Positions 8,561 to 21,014 of a DNA stretch of 64,000 bases are shown here, one piece after another. The DNA comes from Liolophura sinensis (taxonomy: Eukaryota > Mollusca > Polyplacophora > Chitonida > Chitonidae): NCBI RefSeq assembly GCF_032854445.1, contig NC_088302.1, positions 20,023,338 through 20,087,337 of the forward strand. The letters run 5' to 3'. The first letter of the stretch is position 1; each line of letters begins with the position of its first letter. A program made the position numbers and the translations under genes. Under the pieces are notes generated by a model that was not told the origin of the DNA, made no database searches, and was given only the letters and a program-made list of their open reading frames with translations.

Positions 8561-11249
8561 GGGGACTCACGCGATCGTAGGGCTCTGGAGATTCCTTGGG
8601 CGCGTTGTACAAAGTTGCCGCAACTCGACCCCACGTGACATATCTCTTCACTATGTGTTATCTCGCGATTGCTTTGTAGAACGGGCCATAGGTGAGCTAA
8701 ATATATATGACAGCGACTGATTTTTACCACAGTGACCAAACATTCTGCTGTGGTCAGTCGTATGGATTATTACGGATTATTCGATTCGAGATTGCAATAG
8801 AGAAGGGTTATTCATGTTATCCATTGTGTTGCACAGAGAACACAAAAGTTATCTCCCTTTTCCTGACATATATAGACTCAATGTTTGCTCAGTCATGGGA
8901 AAAGTAAAGTAAACGGACTGTCCTTTACTTCCCTATATTTGCATGCCCTAATAGGCATCACATTTTTACCACAGCAACTTTCTCTGACTGACGTGCATTT
9001 AGACCAAATAGAAAATCCCACAGGCATTGTTATTGTATTAACTGCATTGAAATTAAACGTGTGCGTCGGTCATTCCATGGATATTATACTTAATGTTAAT
9101 ATAGTTAATATACTTAATAATAATATAATAACAACAAATATGGTTCCGGGCTACATATTTAAACGAACCATTGGTTCGCTAGGCCTATACAGTCGATATT
9201 GTTTGTTTTGTTTTTTTTTACCTAAAGTGGTGACATCTTTTACCGGACTCTCAGTTCAGCTTTCATGTGCCGGCTCCTTTGACAGGTTTTCGATGTGTTT
9301 ACATTTTCACATTCCATGTTCATCACGGTATTTCCTGGTAGTTGTGCGCTGACACGATAGTAATGTCAGGAATTACTTCCCTTGTTTTTAACACGCGATG
9401 TCTTTATCACGTGACGAATGTTTTAACAAACTGTCTGTTGAGTATTTCAAGAACGATCAACACTTTCGTCAGAATCTGAACTTGGTTTATTTTGTGATAC
9501 AGTGTTTAATAGCTTGAAATGAGAACTCGAATCTGGAACCAACAGGTCGAATTCTGGGGGACTTTATTTTCTGCATTCTCGGATCTTCTTCCTGACGCAC
9601 CACTGAGCGGGGCTATTTGTTTTGGAAACCGAGAAGATATCTCAAGCGCGTCTGTCAACATTATTGCTGACGTGTGCAAGCGTTTTTATAAAAAAAAATA
9701 TTTCTTGCATTTTGACAGATAAACTAATCCTAGTTCGTGTGAAGTTAATGGAACTCCATTTTAACCTGAACTTATCCAGAAGCATACTCATTGTGGACAT
9801 CGGTCTGAGTTCGATTTGTCTTCTAGACATTGGATGTCTATAGACATTGGCTGCAAAAATCGATAAGAACTGTTTACTTAGCAACTGTAGGCATCGTTCT
9901 CATTACGACTTGTACAAACTTTTTATCACAACATTTCATTTTACTACAGTTTCATTTTACTACTATAAATAATCGGCAAAACCGTGAAATGAACTGTAAT
10001 TCTTCCCTAGTCATAAAAATAATGATTTTATAATTAAATAAAGTTTGATCGGTATATACGTATGTAAACATCTATATGGAATAAATATGTAGTGGTGGAA
10101 AAATATAATTTAATAAAGAAATATACATAGAAAGGGAGATAAAAAAGCTTGCCATTCGTCTTCTGAGGTCGGATTAAGTAATAACCGTGACATCTTAACA
10201 GGAATAATCATGTACACTTTAACTCCTTGCAAATTATGACATTTATAAGTAACCTCACGTTGTAATTATTATCGAGTGATAATGTACTGATATGTTGTAA
10301 CCATAGTGATTAATGAGGTTAATATAACACACTGGTGTGATAATGTTAATCAGGTAAATTAAAAATTTTCCTGTCACATGATATTTCTGTATTATACAAC
10401 ATTTGCAACTAAACTTGGCTTTCAGTTCACGCGTTCCCATACTCGCACCGTGTGAGCGCGGCTTTACTAATGTATACCGAGATAAATTGTTTTAAAAATT
10501 TGTTTATACCATTTTCATCACCTTTAACTACGAATGCTTGCTAATGAGCTAAGAGGTTCTTAAAGTAAAGTATTACAACAGAAATACAACAGTAAGCATC
10601 GTTGGAAAACTCATTGGGTAATAAATCTAAAGCTTCTTTTTTGCTCTATTGTTTAAGATATTTTTGGGACTAAATAAAATAGGATTAAATGCATGAATTC
10701 TGTGATGCCTTTTGTCGGCCATATTAGGTGTCATTGACACCTATAAGCACTAAAACATGTCATGTATAGAATGCATAAGGTAAATATATCTATGAAATAT
10801 ATATAAAAGTAGTATGGCATATAATTTTCAGTCATCCAACTGACGGTTTCTTAGGTTAGGTGTATTGTTTCACTTTAAGCTTCAACAACCATGAGTGGAA
10901 GCGTCAACAGGCGTGCCATTGCGTAAACCCTGATAGATTGTATCTCTTACATAGCAGGGAAGTCATGGGGGACATTGTAAGGTCGAGATCTCGCCTGCCC
11001 GCTGTAATCTTAGGATTCTATGAGCTTAGAGAAGACACGTCAACAATAGCACTCTGACCACTCCTGAAACAAAGAGGCCGATTTCCGACTATTTACCTGC
11101 TTCGCTGTTTGGACGAAGTCAGGTAATCTAAACAATTTCTTGTGTCATTCGTCAAGAGGTAGAACGCTGTGCAATCAAAGAAATGGCAAACGACAGATAT
11201 ATAGAATCAACAGGATCAAGTTCGAATTAACTACGATAAACACCGTTTT

Positions 11250-12050
11250 TCATTCGTCCAACTGTAGAACATTGCCTTCATTTTAATCCCATTAACCTCA
11301 ACCGAGGAAGAGGTGGGCAAAGACAACGTCAAAGGACTAAGAAGAAACTCTCGCGATTTATCCTTCGATCCGATCCGCCTATCTGAAGTATTGTTGATTT
11401 CGGTGAATCTAAGCTCGAGCTGGCGTACTTCCCTCAGAGGGAAGCTAGCCACGTTGACACGTGAGCTTCGCGAAACACACATCGAGTCTGTTCTATTGAC
11501 AAACAGCGAGAGCGGGATTGAAGTTTTTCGCCACTAGCCACTGGCCCGATTGTGTAAAGAAAGCGGGCTAAAGGCGTGGAGGCAGTTCCTCTGTGGAGAC
11601 ACACATACGCACATGCGTGCAGTTTACCGAGAACTCTAGGACTCGCTTCTTTGCAAGTTTACCGCTCTGTTGCAGAAGAGTCATTCATGTCACGCTTCTG
11701 TCGAATTTCAGGAAGCTTTCAACTTTGTGAATCAAAGTCGAAACGGTAAATACGGCATTTAAGAATGAACAATGGATGGTTCATTCAAGTCGACTTCAAG
11801 ACAATGTTGAACTAAGACAATGGCATGAAATCAGTATAGTGAAGGCGCGCGCTGAGTGCAGAGATTGTGTATCTGTGACGTCATCGACCGGCTGTTGTCC
11901 TTCGCAACCGCGCGCGCTCTATCATAAGCACGAACACTGCACAAATACATACACGCATTACAAGCGAATTTCTCCAGCTTTTACAGCTAACGAATTTAGC
12001 CTTCAGCAGTTGCAATCAAAGTTAATCGCATTAATCAAAGTTTGCAATGT
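11250..12050. other. CpG-rich intronic island
   Basis: Many more CpGs than the AT-rich flanks, with clusters such as aaggcgcgcgctgag and aaccgcgcgcgctc and a cAMP-response-element-like tgacgtca at 11877-11884. No exon was found. It could be an enhancer, or a promoter for a non-coding or alternative transcript. Confidence 0.4.
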
Positions 12051-12369
12051 TAATACTTGAAGGTTATCTGTAGGAAGGCTTTGGTCTGGAAATGTCTGTA
12101 AGAGGTTAAGACATTCGTGTTATGTGCAATAAAACCTGCCGACTAACTCGAAATAAATGGCTAAAGTATAATTTTACTACTCAACATATTTCACATTATG
12201 CGGACATTTTATCAGGGCGACTGTAAAAGGTATACAGAACTTGCCCACTATTTAGTTTCTGTAATCCGCCGTGGGGTATAGTTACGTCTATACAACATCT
12301 TGTCTGTATTCCATAAGGCTGTAGTTACGTGTAAGAAACTGCGTATCTTTTTACGCCACTGTTAGGGTA

Positions 12370-12475
12370 GGGTGGCCTCCGTGGCCGAGTTAGCAAGCCA
12401 CGATAATGCTAGCCACCGCCGTATAAATGAAATATTCTTGAGTACATCAATCAAATAATAAATGAATATAGTTAC
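12370..12475 (+). repeat. tRNA-derived SINE, internally deleted
   Basis: The head ggcctccgtggccgagttag looks like a tRNA 5' half with box A. It is followed directly by the tail ataaatgaaatattcttgag, so the middle is missing. The combination shows that these tails belong to tRNA-headed elements. Confidence 0.7.
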
Positions 12476-12589
12476 ATGTACGTCTTTACTCCGTCAGAAT
12501 AGTTACGCTGTCGTAGTCACGAGTCTTTACTCCGCTGTGGTATAGCTACTTGCGCGTAAGTTCGTGTCTTTACTTAGTTATGCATTGTA

Positions 12590-12725
12590 TGACAACATAT
12601 ACGTAACCTCGCTTCTTTACATCGTTGTGGTATGGCCACATATACGTAACCTCGCTTCTTCACATCGTTATGGTGTGACTACATATACGTTACCTCGCTT
12701 CTTTACATCGTTATGACATACTAAC
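12590..12725. repeat. 51-bp tandem array (about 2.6 copies)
   Basis: The phrase catatacgtaacctcgcttc recurs with a 51-base period at about 12597, 12648 and 12700. Looser related copies may extend left to about 12300. Confidence 0.75.
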
Positions 12726-14934
12726 GCAATATTCGCCCAGTGAAACCGGTCCACTGGTGGTTATTCAGGTCATGACGCTTATACATTTTGAAGCCTTTGT
12801 AAATAAACTACGCCAACACATTTGTGGGCGGGTGGGGTTGGGCAGTGGGCTTCTTTCTTCTGCGTCCAAAGCAAGTGGAGTATTTGAGCATTTAGTATAG
12901 ATTTAATGTTCACCACAATGTGTCTAAATGTGTCTTTACCACCAGTATGTACACAGTCTACAAATTCTAAACATAGATTCTATTCATGTATTTTTGACAC
13001 TATGGACTGTAAAGAATACATGCATGAGCATATGTGACGGAACAGACATGGTTATGGATTCGTGTGTTGATTCATGGAGTTAAAATCTCGACATTTCACG
13101 TCATCACACGAACCCTTAAATGATAATCGTACTTTGGGTAGTGTTTGTATATCTTAATGGGGTTATGTAACAGAACAGCACTACATCGTTGTACTGCTGC
13201 ATCGTCGCGCTAAACTCCGCGGCCACACTATACAACCTGTTGGAGGACTAGCTGGCTAGTCCCAAATTTGGACGAGCTCACGTTTCACCGATCCACTTCG
13301 CATAGGCGTCGATTAAAGCTGTTTAGATCATATTTGATGCCAACGTTTATGTTCGAATTAAGAGGATGTTGGCCTAAAGCTAATGATCTTTATGTTTAGC
13401 CTGGACCAAAACCTAAACAATTCTAACAAATTACAAATCTGACTGGTAGAATTTACTATGATGACACACATCTAAAACTTGCAGGCATGTACCTGCAAAA
13501 CTGAAAACTTGGGCGGGTTAACTAAGATCTGACGTCACATGCACACACAAATATGTCAATGACACAAAGTATGGGAAAGGGCCTATACACGCATATATAA
13601 ATACGTGTAATTATTCGTAAATGCTTTATACATGTATCCTGGTTGTATATGAATGTCAATGCAGGGACTGGGCGTTGGAGAATCTTGTATCCATGCTTAT
13701 TTAGCTATCACAAATGACATAGCCCAGACGTGATTACGGTATATTTACACAGTTTGTTTGCTGATATAGGGCACTGTGTGCATTGCAGTCGTATGCCATG
13801 GGAGAAAAGGTTTGATGCTGCTCTGTTCCAGTATATGCACCAAGTTCTATAGGATATCATTTCGTTCTGGTGAATTGGTCTACCTGTGTAGGGTTTATAT
13901 AAAAGAAAAAGTGCTCGCGGCCATCAGGACTTTGGGCAGTAGGGTATAGCCTGTTCAAATCCAACGTACAATAAGTTTGTTGCAGTTTTCTTTCTATCCC
14001 TATATAATTTGTTGGAGATGAGCGATAGCGTTTTTCAACGTTTATGTGCTCAGCTTCTTACTATTATGAACTAGATAATGGTTCTGTAAGTCAAACATTC
14101 ATAAATTCTCTTCAATAAAAAATAAATAATATGATGTAGCCGAAACCTTTGTCTTCCTGACATACGCATAGAGTCAGCTCGCACCCGGAATTTGCGGGCT
14201 TTGGAGTCCTTTGACGATGCATTCATTATCTAACCTTATGAACATGTACATCAGTTAATCACTCCGATCCTGAATGCAAAGCAGATAGAATCAAATTTCA
14301 TTGTTCTGGGTTATTTCAGCTTTATTTTTAGGCCAAAAAAAGGACGAGTCATCCTCCACCCATTTGGGGGAAAGGGAAGAATGTGGCTGTTTGGTGTAGC
14401 TAATTACGATCAAAGATTGAAAAAGTGAATTCGGCGATTTTAATTACTTGTCAAACGAAATGTTTCACATAGCAGCGATAACTGTGCTACATGCAACTGT
14501 GGTGGCAGAGAGGAATAGATGAGTCGATGGTGACGCAATGCGTGCAATGTTGACGAGGCGTCTGCCTACAAACAGTTGCTGTTTGGAAATCCCGAATTAA
14601 CCCAGATCGGTTCTGGAAAGAGATTTAGCCGTTTCCCCAAAATAACCACTGGTGTGTATACATACAGGCTTCCTTGTCAACAAACTCATCTGTATAGTAT
14701 ACTGACGGATTCAGGAACTAGAACGTTGGAGTTGTGATTTATATAGCGTTTGGCTCCAGCAAATGTACATCATCTCTATTAATGTAGCTGACTGTGTTAT
14801 GTGTCAAGCAGCATCACGTATCTACATTCATTAAATGCCCAATAATTTAAGATAACTAAACATGAAGCTATATTTCACATTATGTATGAAAACGAGAAAA
14901 ACTTAAAACTTCTCAGATTCCCATACATAGTTAA

Positions 14935-14990
14935 ATATATTTATCTATTTATTTGATCAGTGTTGAACGCCGTACTCCAGGTTATTTAAT
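14935..14990 (-). repeat. SINE tail fragment
   Basis: Short reverse-orientation match (tttgatcagtgttgaacgcc and gtactcc) to the common SINE 3' tail in this window. Confidence 0.5.
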
Positions 14991-15284
14991 TTGCACTTGT
15001 ACACAGTTTAAATAAGTTTACGTATGATTTCTTTACATTTCTTAATAAAGGTTCACATCACTTCCTACACCTGTCAAAACATGTCATGAAGGGTCACTTT
15101 TACCGTTTCGTATGACAGCTATTAACACCAATCAGTTCTCTTCGTTGACTGAAAAAAAGGAAACATTGGAGCTAAGTCTTTGCATCAAAGTGACAAGAAA
15201 TAGCCTGGCCGCCTTTCGATTTGACATGCATACATTGATACCTCACTTTGGACATTGGTTGATTCATTGCCCTTTCCTTCTTTC

Positions 15285-15500
15285 TATCATGATTAAAAAC
15301 TGTTGAATGCTTCTCTTTGCACGGTTCCTAATTTCATACTTTCTATACTTTCTTAAAGTTCTTTGCTGGTTTGTGTTAAACGCCGTATTGGGGATAAGCC
15401 TTGCGATTATTCACACGAAAAGTCCATTTTGGCTGACGTCTGGTATACGAATGTCTGTTTCGTCGCACAGACTTAACCTGTTTCTACAGGTTAAAAAGCT
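15285..15500 (+). repeat. Dispersed repeat, copy 1 (inverted copy at 25.2 kb)
   Basis: About 200 bases clearly related to the reverse complement of 25165-25375; shared phrases include gaatgcttctctttgca, gccttgcgattatt and ggtatacgaatgtc. Translated in register, both copies give a WFVL..VLGI.LAII then GIRMSVS..HRL pattern. Family unknown. Confidence 0.7.
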
Positions 15501-16039
15501 GAGAGCACCAAATTTGCCTACCGTCTTGTTAGTTATTTCACTAGCCAGCGTTTCATGACTTGGTATAGCGTTGCCTGACTTAAGGGTGGACGGATAAAGC
15601 TGTTTCCCACAGTGGTCAGTCTTTATAAAACCGCCAGACCAGGACAATTCATATACGGAGAACTATAGAAACTGTCTGCAGGGTTCAATAGTCACATTAT
15701 AATGAGGAGAAAAAATTGCCACTGACCTCAACAAAGTGAACTCTCGATATACGTTTCTGCTGTAACAGTCAGCGTGTAGGTTAGTACTCTATAATTAGAA
15801 GTAAATGGCGTACATATCTGTAAGAAATACCGAGCACACGAAAGACACCGAGAGTTGCTTCGTGCACTGTACGTTTACAATGCAGTGCTGTGCTGGCTTA
15901 TTTCATTTATGGTGCATTTTTGCAATCAGTAACTTTATGAAGTCGAACAGGTATATGTGGCCACTGTGTTTCCTTGTATACTTGAAATATTTGTAGAGCT
16001 TCCTGTTTGAGACGCCATGTCTATGACGTCAGACATGAT

Positions 16040-16880
16040 GTCCCTCACAGTCACAGTAGACGTTCCAGCCAGACACATTAAGCATGACACGACACCTCAC
16101 CCAGTCAGTCTAGACATGACACCACACCCAGTAGCAGTAGACATAATACCCTATTCAGTCAGAGTACACATGACGCCCCACCCAGTCACAATAGACATGA
16201 CACCATATCTAGTCACAGTGGACATGGCACCCTGTCTAGTCCCAGTAGACATGACGCCCCACCCTGTCACAGTAGACATGACACGCTATCTAGTCACAGT
16301 AGACATGACGCCCCACCCAGCCACAGTAGACATGGCGCCCTACCCAGTAACAGTAGACATGACACACTATCTAGTCACAGTAGACATGACGCCCCAACCA
16401 GTCACAGTAGACATGACGTCCCACCCTGTCACAGTAAACATGACATACTATCTAGTAACAGTAGACATGACGCCCCACCCTGTCACAGTAGACATAACAC
16501 ACTGTCTAGTCACAGCAGACATGACGCCCACCCTGTCACAGTAGACATGACACCATATCTGGCCACAGTAGTCATAACGCCTCAACCAGTCACAGTAGAC
16601 ATGACACCCTATCTAGTCACAGAAGACTTGACACCGTATCTAGTGACAATAGTCATTAGCCCCCCCCCCCCCCCCAGTCAGAGTAAATATAACACACTAT
16701 CTTGTCACAGTAGACATGACACTATATCTAGTGAAAGTAGACATGATACCTATCTCCTCAAAGTAGACATGACACCCTATCTAGTCACGAAGACTTGACA
16801 CCATATCTAGTAACAGTAGTCATGACACCCTATCTAGTCACAGTAGAAACGACGCCCCACCAATTCAGAGTAAACATAAC
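16040..16880 (+). repeat. 27-bp minisatellite that encodes a 9-residue periodic frame
   Basis: About thirty copies of a 27-base unit (gtcacagtagacatgacacc plus ctatcta or ccaccca). Two versions tend to alternate, giving a 54-base higher-order period. Because 27 is a multiple of three, frames stay open; one gives 175 residues of MTPHPVTVD / MTPYLVTVD repeats from 16017 to 16544, followed by another frame. A poly-C run at 16660-16675 and single-base slips interrupt it near the right end. No splice sites or initiation context make it a convincing exon, so I call it a satellite. Confidence 0.85.
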
Positions 16881-17442
16881 ACTCCTATAATTACTAGGTG
16901 GCTTCCAAAAAAGTTAAAAAAAATTATCAAACATTATTTCCGGTGAAAACCTAAAACACATTACAAGAACCACGTTATGAATAGTCAAGTTCATCTCATC
17001 CGCTGGGTTAGCATATCATAAACTGATCGAAAAAACCAACTGGTTGATATGAAAATGTATCAGAAAGACACGTACATATAGAATTTGTTTTATACAGGAG
17101 ACGAATGCGAATATACATTATGCATGGGCCACACCTGAATATTTTAGTTTCTTTTATTCGTGTTTATTTGGAGAAAGCCTTGAGAATTTATGTGAAACGA
17201 AATAGCTGTGAATGAAACTCCTGTCACGATTTGTGGCTTTAGTACAATGGCTAGTGGAAAGGCACCCCTGCCTTCACCCCTCCATGAGTCTGGACTGCAT
17301 CACCTTAATATACTGGTACGTGTGGGTTGGTAGGGGGGGGGGGGGGCTGGGCGAGCTACGTGTTGGTAGGTTGCAGGGAGGGGGCGTTGTTAGACCAAAC
17401 ATCTTAAGCATAATAGCCACTCTTCCTGATTATGCACGGTAC

Positions 17443-17805
17443 TGCGAGATTTGAGTGAGTAAGTGCTTGGAATTTAACGTCGTACTCAACAATTTTTCAG
17501 TCATATGACGGCGAAGGAATCCTTAGGGTCCTTGTAGCAGGACGGATTTCCACCGCTCTTTTATCTAGTGCTGCTTCACTGAGACCACTTACCGAAGGCA
17601 AGTAAGGCGCCCCGCCCAAGCCATTATACTGATACGGGTCAACCAGTCGTTGCACTATCCCTTTCATGCAGAACGCCAAGCGAGGAAGTTACAACTTCCT
17701 CTTTTAAAGTCTTAGGTGTGACTCGATCAAGGATTGATCCTGGATCTACCAGTACCGAAGCGGACGCTCTACCAACTGTGCTATCCGGGCCGGTGCGAGA
17801 TTTGA
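17443..17805 (-). repeat. Full tRNA-derived SINE, copy A, with 12-bp target duplication
   Basis: Element at 17455-17793, flanked by perfect direct repeats tgcgagatttga (17443-17454 and 17794-17805). On the minus strand it starts with a tRNA-like head: box A tagcacagttgg and box B gatcgagtc. The body is conserved with copy B at 63.5 kb and the tail is a ctcact simple repeat. It lacks about 20 bases present in copy B (near cttagggtgcatgt). Resembles widespread bivalve tRNA-SINEs; exact family name not asserted. Confidence 0.9.
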
Positions 17806-18084
17806 AGTGGGCAACATGGCAAACTATAAACAAATGTAACATATGGCACAAGTGATTAACTTTCTTCGGCCAGTGGAAACCATATTTAACGATTTTCAGC
17901 GATAGGGATACAAAGAAAATTTGACAATGGCAGTTATGCTAGCAAATCTAAACGTGACAGTTAAGCTAAGCAAACGTGACACTGACAGTAATACAGAATA
18001 CTTAACCGTGATTATGACAAGTATGCAAAGAATACTTAACAGTGACAGTATTCCAAAGTAGAAAGCTCAACGGTAATTAAAAGA

Positions 18085-18140
18085 AAACAAATAAGTAACT
18101 AACTAAATAACTAAATAAATGAATAAATAAATTAAAGGCA
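18085..18140. repeat. Microsatellite, AAAT/AACT-type
   Basis: Run of taactaactaaataactaaa and ataaatgaataaataaatta. Confidence 0.8.
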
Positions 18141-18624
18141 TGGAAGTGACATCGTACACACTTTCAAGGTAATAACCACTCAGACGATGGACCACACCTT
18201 GCATCTATAGAACCTTAAGCGGACTACTGGTTTCATCCAGTTTATTACTCATGTAATGCTGCTGGCAAATAGCTTAGTCCTTAGAGAGCTACTTACATAC
18301 AAGTTGCAATTTACCCTCACAACAGAGTCTTTATGTAATCACCGTGCATTTGACAAAACCGGCAGCACGTAGCTTGTGATGCTGTGCAGTCATGCCGGTA
18401 AAACGGCTCAGGGCGTGACGAAGTGTAACGTGGCGTTTTTTTTTCCCTCAGTACAGTACCACTGCATCCTGCACGGCCCTCCGTCTGCGTCATGCTCAGA
18501 CTACAACATGCGGAATGTGTAGGCATTAATGCATTATCCTTTAAGCTCATTATGCCAGATATTATGTGGCAAAAGCCAGTTTGAGAATTTGGATGGAAGG
18601 AAAACATTTTGTTGGGTATGGAGT

Positions 18625-18850
18625 TAGAACTGTAGCAGAGATTGGTATAAGTTTATACCATGCGTAAATGAACAACAAGCACAAAATCAACCATAATTTC
18701 GTGGTATAGAGATTCGTACAAGTTTGTATCACGCGAGCACAAAGTAAGCCATAATTGCGTGGTATAGAGATTCGTATAAGTTTGTATCACGCGTTAATGA
18801 ACAACGAGCACAAAATAAGCCGTAATTACGTGGTGCATTGAGCATTGATT
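18625..18850. repeat. Short tandem array with cgtggtatagagattcgta
   Basis: About three imperfect copies of a 58-77 base unit carrying agagattcgtataagtttgt, atcacgcg and gagcacaaaataagcc. Copies differ in whether ttaatgaacaac is present. More degenerate copies may reach about 19050. Confidence 0.75.
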
Positions 18851-19479
18851 GCGCTGTGTTTAACGTTAGATAGGTCACTGTTGATATATTGCTACAATAC
18901 TTACCATAGTTGCGTGGATTTAGTATGAACAACGAACCCACTCTGGGCCTTAATTGCATGACATAGGGACTCGGTTAGAATTATATTTAAAACGTGGGCA
19001 TTGATTGCATGCAGTGAAGATTTGTATAAAGTTGGGGTTAAGCATAAATGACAGTATCGAAACTGAACATGACTTGGTGGTTCAAACCCGGCCTTGGACG
19101 CGGAAGTTGTATATTTTCCCGCCCTCGATGCACGAACACTGGCAGCAATAGGCGATTGACAACTCTGTTGTGGCCGTTTTCGCGGTCTAACGTTCGCTCA
19201 AAACCAAGCTTTCAACCAATATGGTGCACATATCGGTACGTCACAAAGTTTGCAACTTGACATATGTCTATGATTTATCCCAAAAGCTTAGGTTTCCTCC
19301 ACCCATCATTCTGATCGCGTTCATGTTGTTAAGTGAAAAAATTCTTGATTTTAAAATAAATAAATAAATAAAAAATCCCAAAATATTAACCTCTTACTGA
19401 CATGAACGCGTGACGTGTCATCTCTGGTTAATTAACCTAAAGCGGATGCCTGACCATAAACCCTTGATTGACTTGTAAG

Positions 19480-19585
19480 GCGCCTGGTGAGGTACGGTGG
19501 TTTCCTCTGTGTTCTACGCGGTTTCCTTCACCCATAAATCCAACTACGGTCATGTAAGTGAAATATCCTTGAGTTCTACGTTTAA
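19480..19585 (+). repeat. SINE relic
   Basis: Contains gtggtttcctctgtgttcta, then cccataaatccaac and tgtaagtgaaatatccttg, the shared tail of the tRNA-headed elements. Confidence 0.6.
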
Positions 19586-19710
19586 TTTCAGTACCTACAT
19601 GACCAAACAAACTTTACAGAAATACATTACAACATCTTCATATATTTGTCGTGGATATTTATAACATTTCACGAATCGGTAATGGCATATAGTTTCGCTT
19701 AGAAATGTTC

Positions 19711-20045
19711 ATTTCGCGATATATATCACTTATATAGACGTCACTTACACGATGCACGATAACATGACTATATTTTTCCCACCCGTCAATGAAATTTGAC
19801 TTCTTGTGTCTGTCCGATATTTATATAACGTTAAAGAAACATTTCGCGATATATATCTCTTATATAGACGTCACTTACACGATGCACGATAACACGACTA
19901 TATTTTTCCCACCCGTCAATGAAATTTGACTTCTTGTGTCTGTTCGATATTTATATAATATTAAAGAAACATTTCGCGATATATATCTCTTGTATAGACG
20001 TCAATGAAATTTGACTCCTTGTATCTGTCCGATATTTATATAATG
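19711..20045. repeat. 130-bp tandem array (about 2.6 copies)
   Basis: Units start with atttcgcgatatatatc at 19711, 19841 and 19971 and are nearly identical. Each full unit includes atagacgtcacttacac and gatgcacgataac. The third copy has a deletion of about 50 bases after atagacgtca. Confidence 0.92.
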
Positions 20046-20699
20046 AAACATAACTTAAAAGTAAATATAGTGTCACCGTAAGTTAATTCTGAGCTTAGAA
20101 GGTATAGAATTGCATTGTGCTGAATTGTAAGGGGGTCATAATCATGACCCATGGACTCTATAAACTGTGGGGAAGGGGTTTTAGTGCTTATTTGTACTGT
20201 TTACGCCTTTCAAACGAAGACATCCATCAATTTATTGCTTGTTCCCCCTACCACATACCCAGTGCAGAATGTATACGTTGTTAGACGAGATGATGTAGAA
20301 AAAGGGGATAGAACAGCTTTACAATGTATGAAAGACCGTCATAGTCGGCCCTTTTTTGGAGTAAGGTCGCACTGAACTGGTATATATGCATACCAACCAT
20401 GCAGACTAGCAGGTACTATGAAATATTTTCCATTTTCAGCTATTGAAAAGCACTAAGGCATTGAGCCTTCTGATTTGACGGACCGTGAAGTATTGTTAAC
20501 GGTTGTTAATCCATGCTCGACTCCGGCTTTCATAGCGTCTGGTAGAACCTGCTCATGGTAGGCAGGGCCGTCTCTTTTCAGAAAATAAAGCGCCTTTTAT
20601 AACTGTTTTGAATGGGCATACCATATTAGTGGTCGAATCCCGGTCTCACCCACCTTTGACAGACTCTGTCAGATTCTAGTGTTGAACTTTTCGCTGTAG

Positions 20700-20842
20700 G
20701 TGGACTACTGTGCTGAGGGATTCCTGGCCAAGAACCGGGATAAGCTGAGTGGAAGTTTGTTGGACTGTATGAAGATGAGCCAGAATCAAATGGTCAGCGA
20801 CATGTTCACGGCTAAACTTTCCCGCACTGGCACTATCTCAGA
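20700..20842 (+). CDS. Exon 9: myosin head, V.Y..gFl.KNrD segment
   Basis: Reads VDYCAEGFLAKNRDKLS, then SLLDCMKMSQNQMVSDMF and ends at GTISE. This is the canonical HYAG-V-Y...F..KN-D helix of the lower 50-kDa domain, where myosin meets actin. Acceptor cgctgtag, phase 0 entry; donor gtaagt, phase 2 exit (ga|a = Glu). No indels, unlike exons 6-8. Confidence 0.95.
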
Positions 20843-20933
20843 GTAAGTTCAAGTTCTCACTAGTTTAGTTTCACCAGGAAAAAATGTCACAGCAGTCGAC
20901 ATAGTAAAAACAAACCGGCTGTGGTCAAACAAG

Positions 20934-21014
20934 ACCGACCAAAGTCATGGCGGATTTACCGGTGGGGATGGAATCCCCTGTCGACAGAGAATCTGGCTCG
21001 GATGCCGAGGAAGG
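20934..21014 (+). CDS. Candidate cassette exon in myosin loop 2 (acidic)
   Basis: Speculative. From 20947 the sequence reads MADLPVGMESPVDRES then GSDAEE, stopping at a near-perfect donor gg|gtaagt. If the acceptor is aacaag at 20933, the exon is 81 bases, enters and leaves in phase 2, and can be inserted between exons 9 and 10 without a frame change. That is exactly at myosin loop 2, the usual site of isoform variation. Weak points: the acceptor has almost no pyrimidine tract, and ATGGCGG-type motifs recur in non-coding parts of this window. A second reading is a first exon starting at the well-placed ATG. Confidence 0.25.

Larger units (their letters stand above)
6547..20699. other. Intron 8 (14.2 kb)
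   Basis: Largest intron in the window. Holds SINE relics, short tandem arrays near 12.6, 18.7 and 19.8 kb, the 27-bp minisatellite at 16 kb, a full SINE at 17.5 kb and a CpG-rich stretch at 11.25-12.05 kb, each listed separately. The open frames at 6583, 8885 and 15112 are short, AT-driven and match no family I recognise. No exon is needed here: exons 8 and 9 join in phase 0 as HYAGT|VDY. Confidence 0.75.

Noticed and set aside
8885-9352. 155-residue open frame on + strand in intron 8
   Set aside because: AT-rich, no recognisable domain, no splice or promoter support. Looks like a chance frame.
12175-12225. Sequence reading HISHYADIL, first taken as the missing HYAG exon
   Set aside because: The true HYAGT is at the end of exon 8 in another frame and joins exon 9 in phase 0, so no further exon is needed.
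17100-17125. cattatgcatgg as a possible HYA(G) exon
   Set aside because: Gives HYAW, lacks flanking conserved residues and splice sites.
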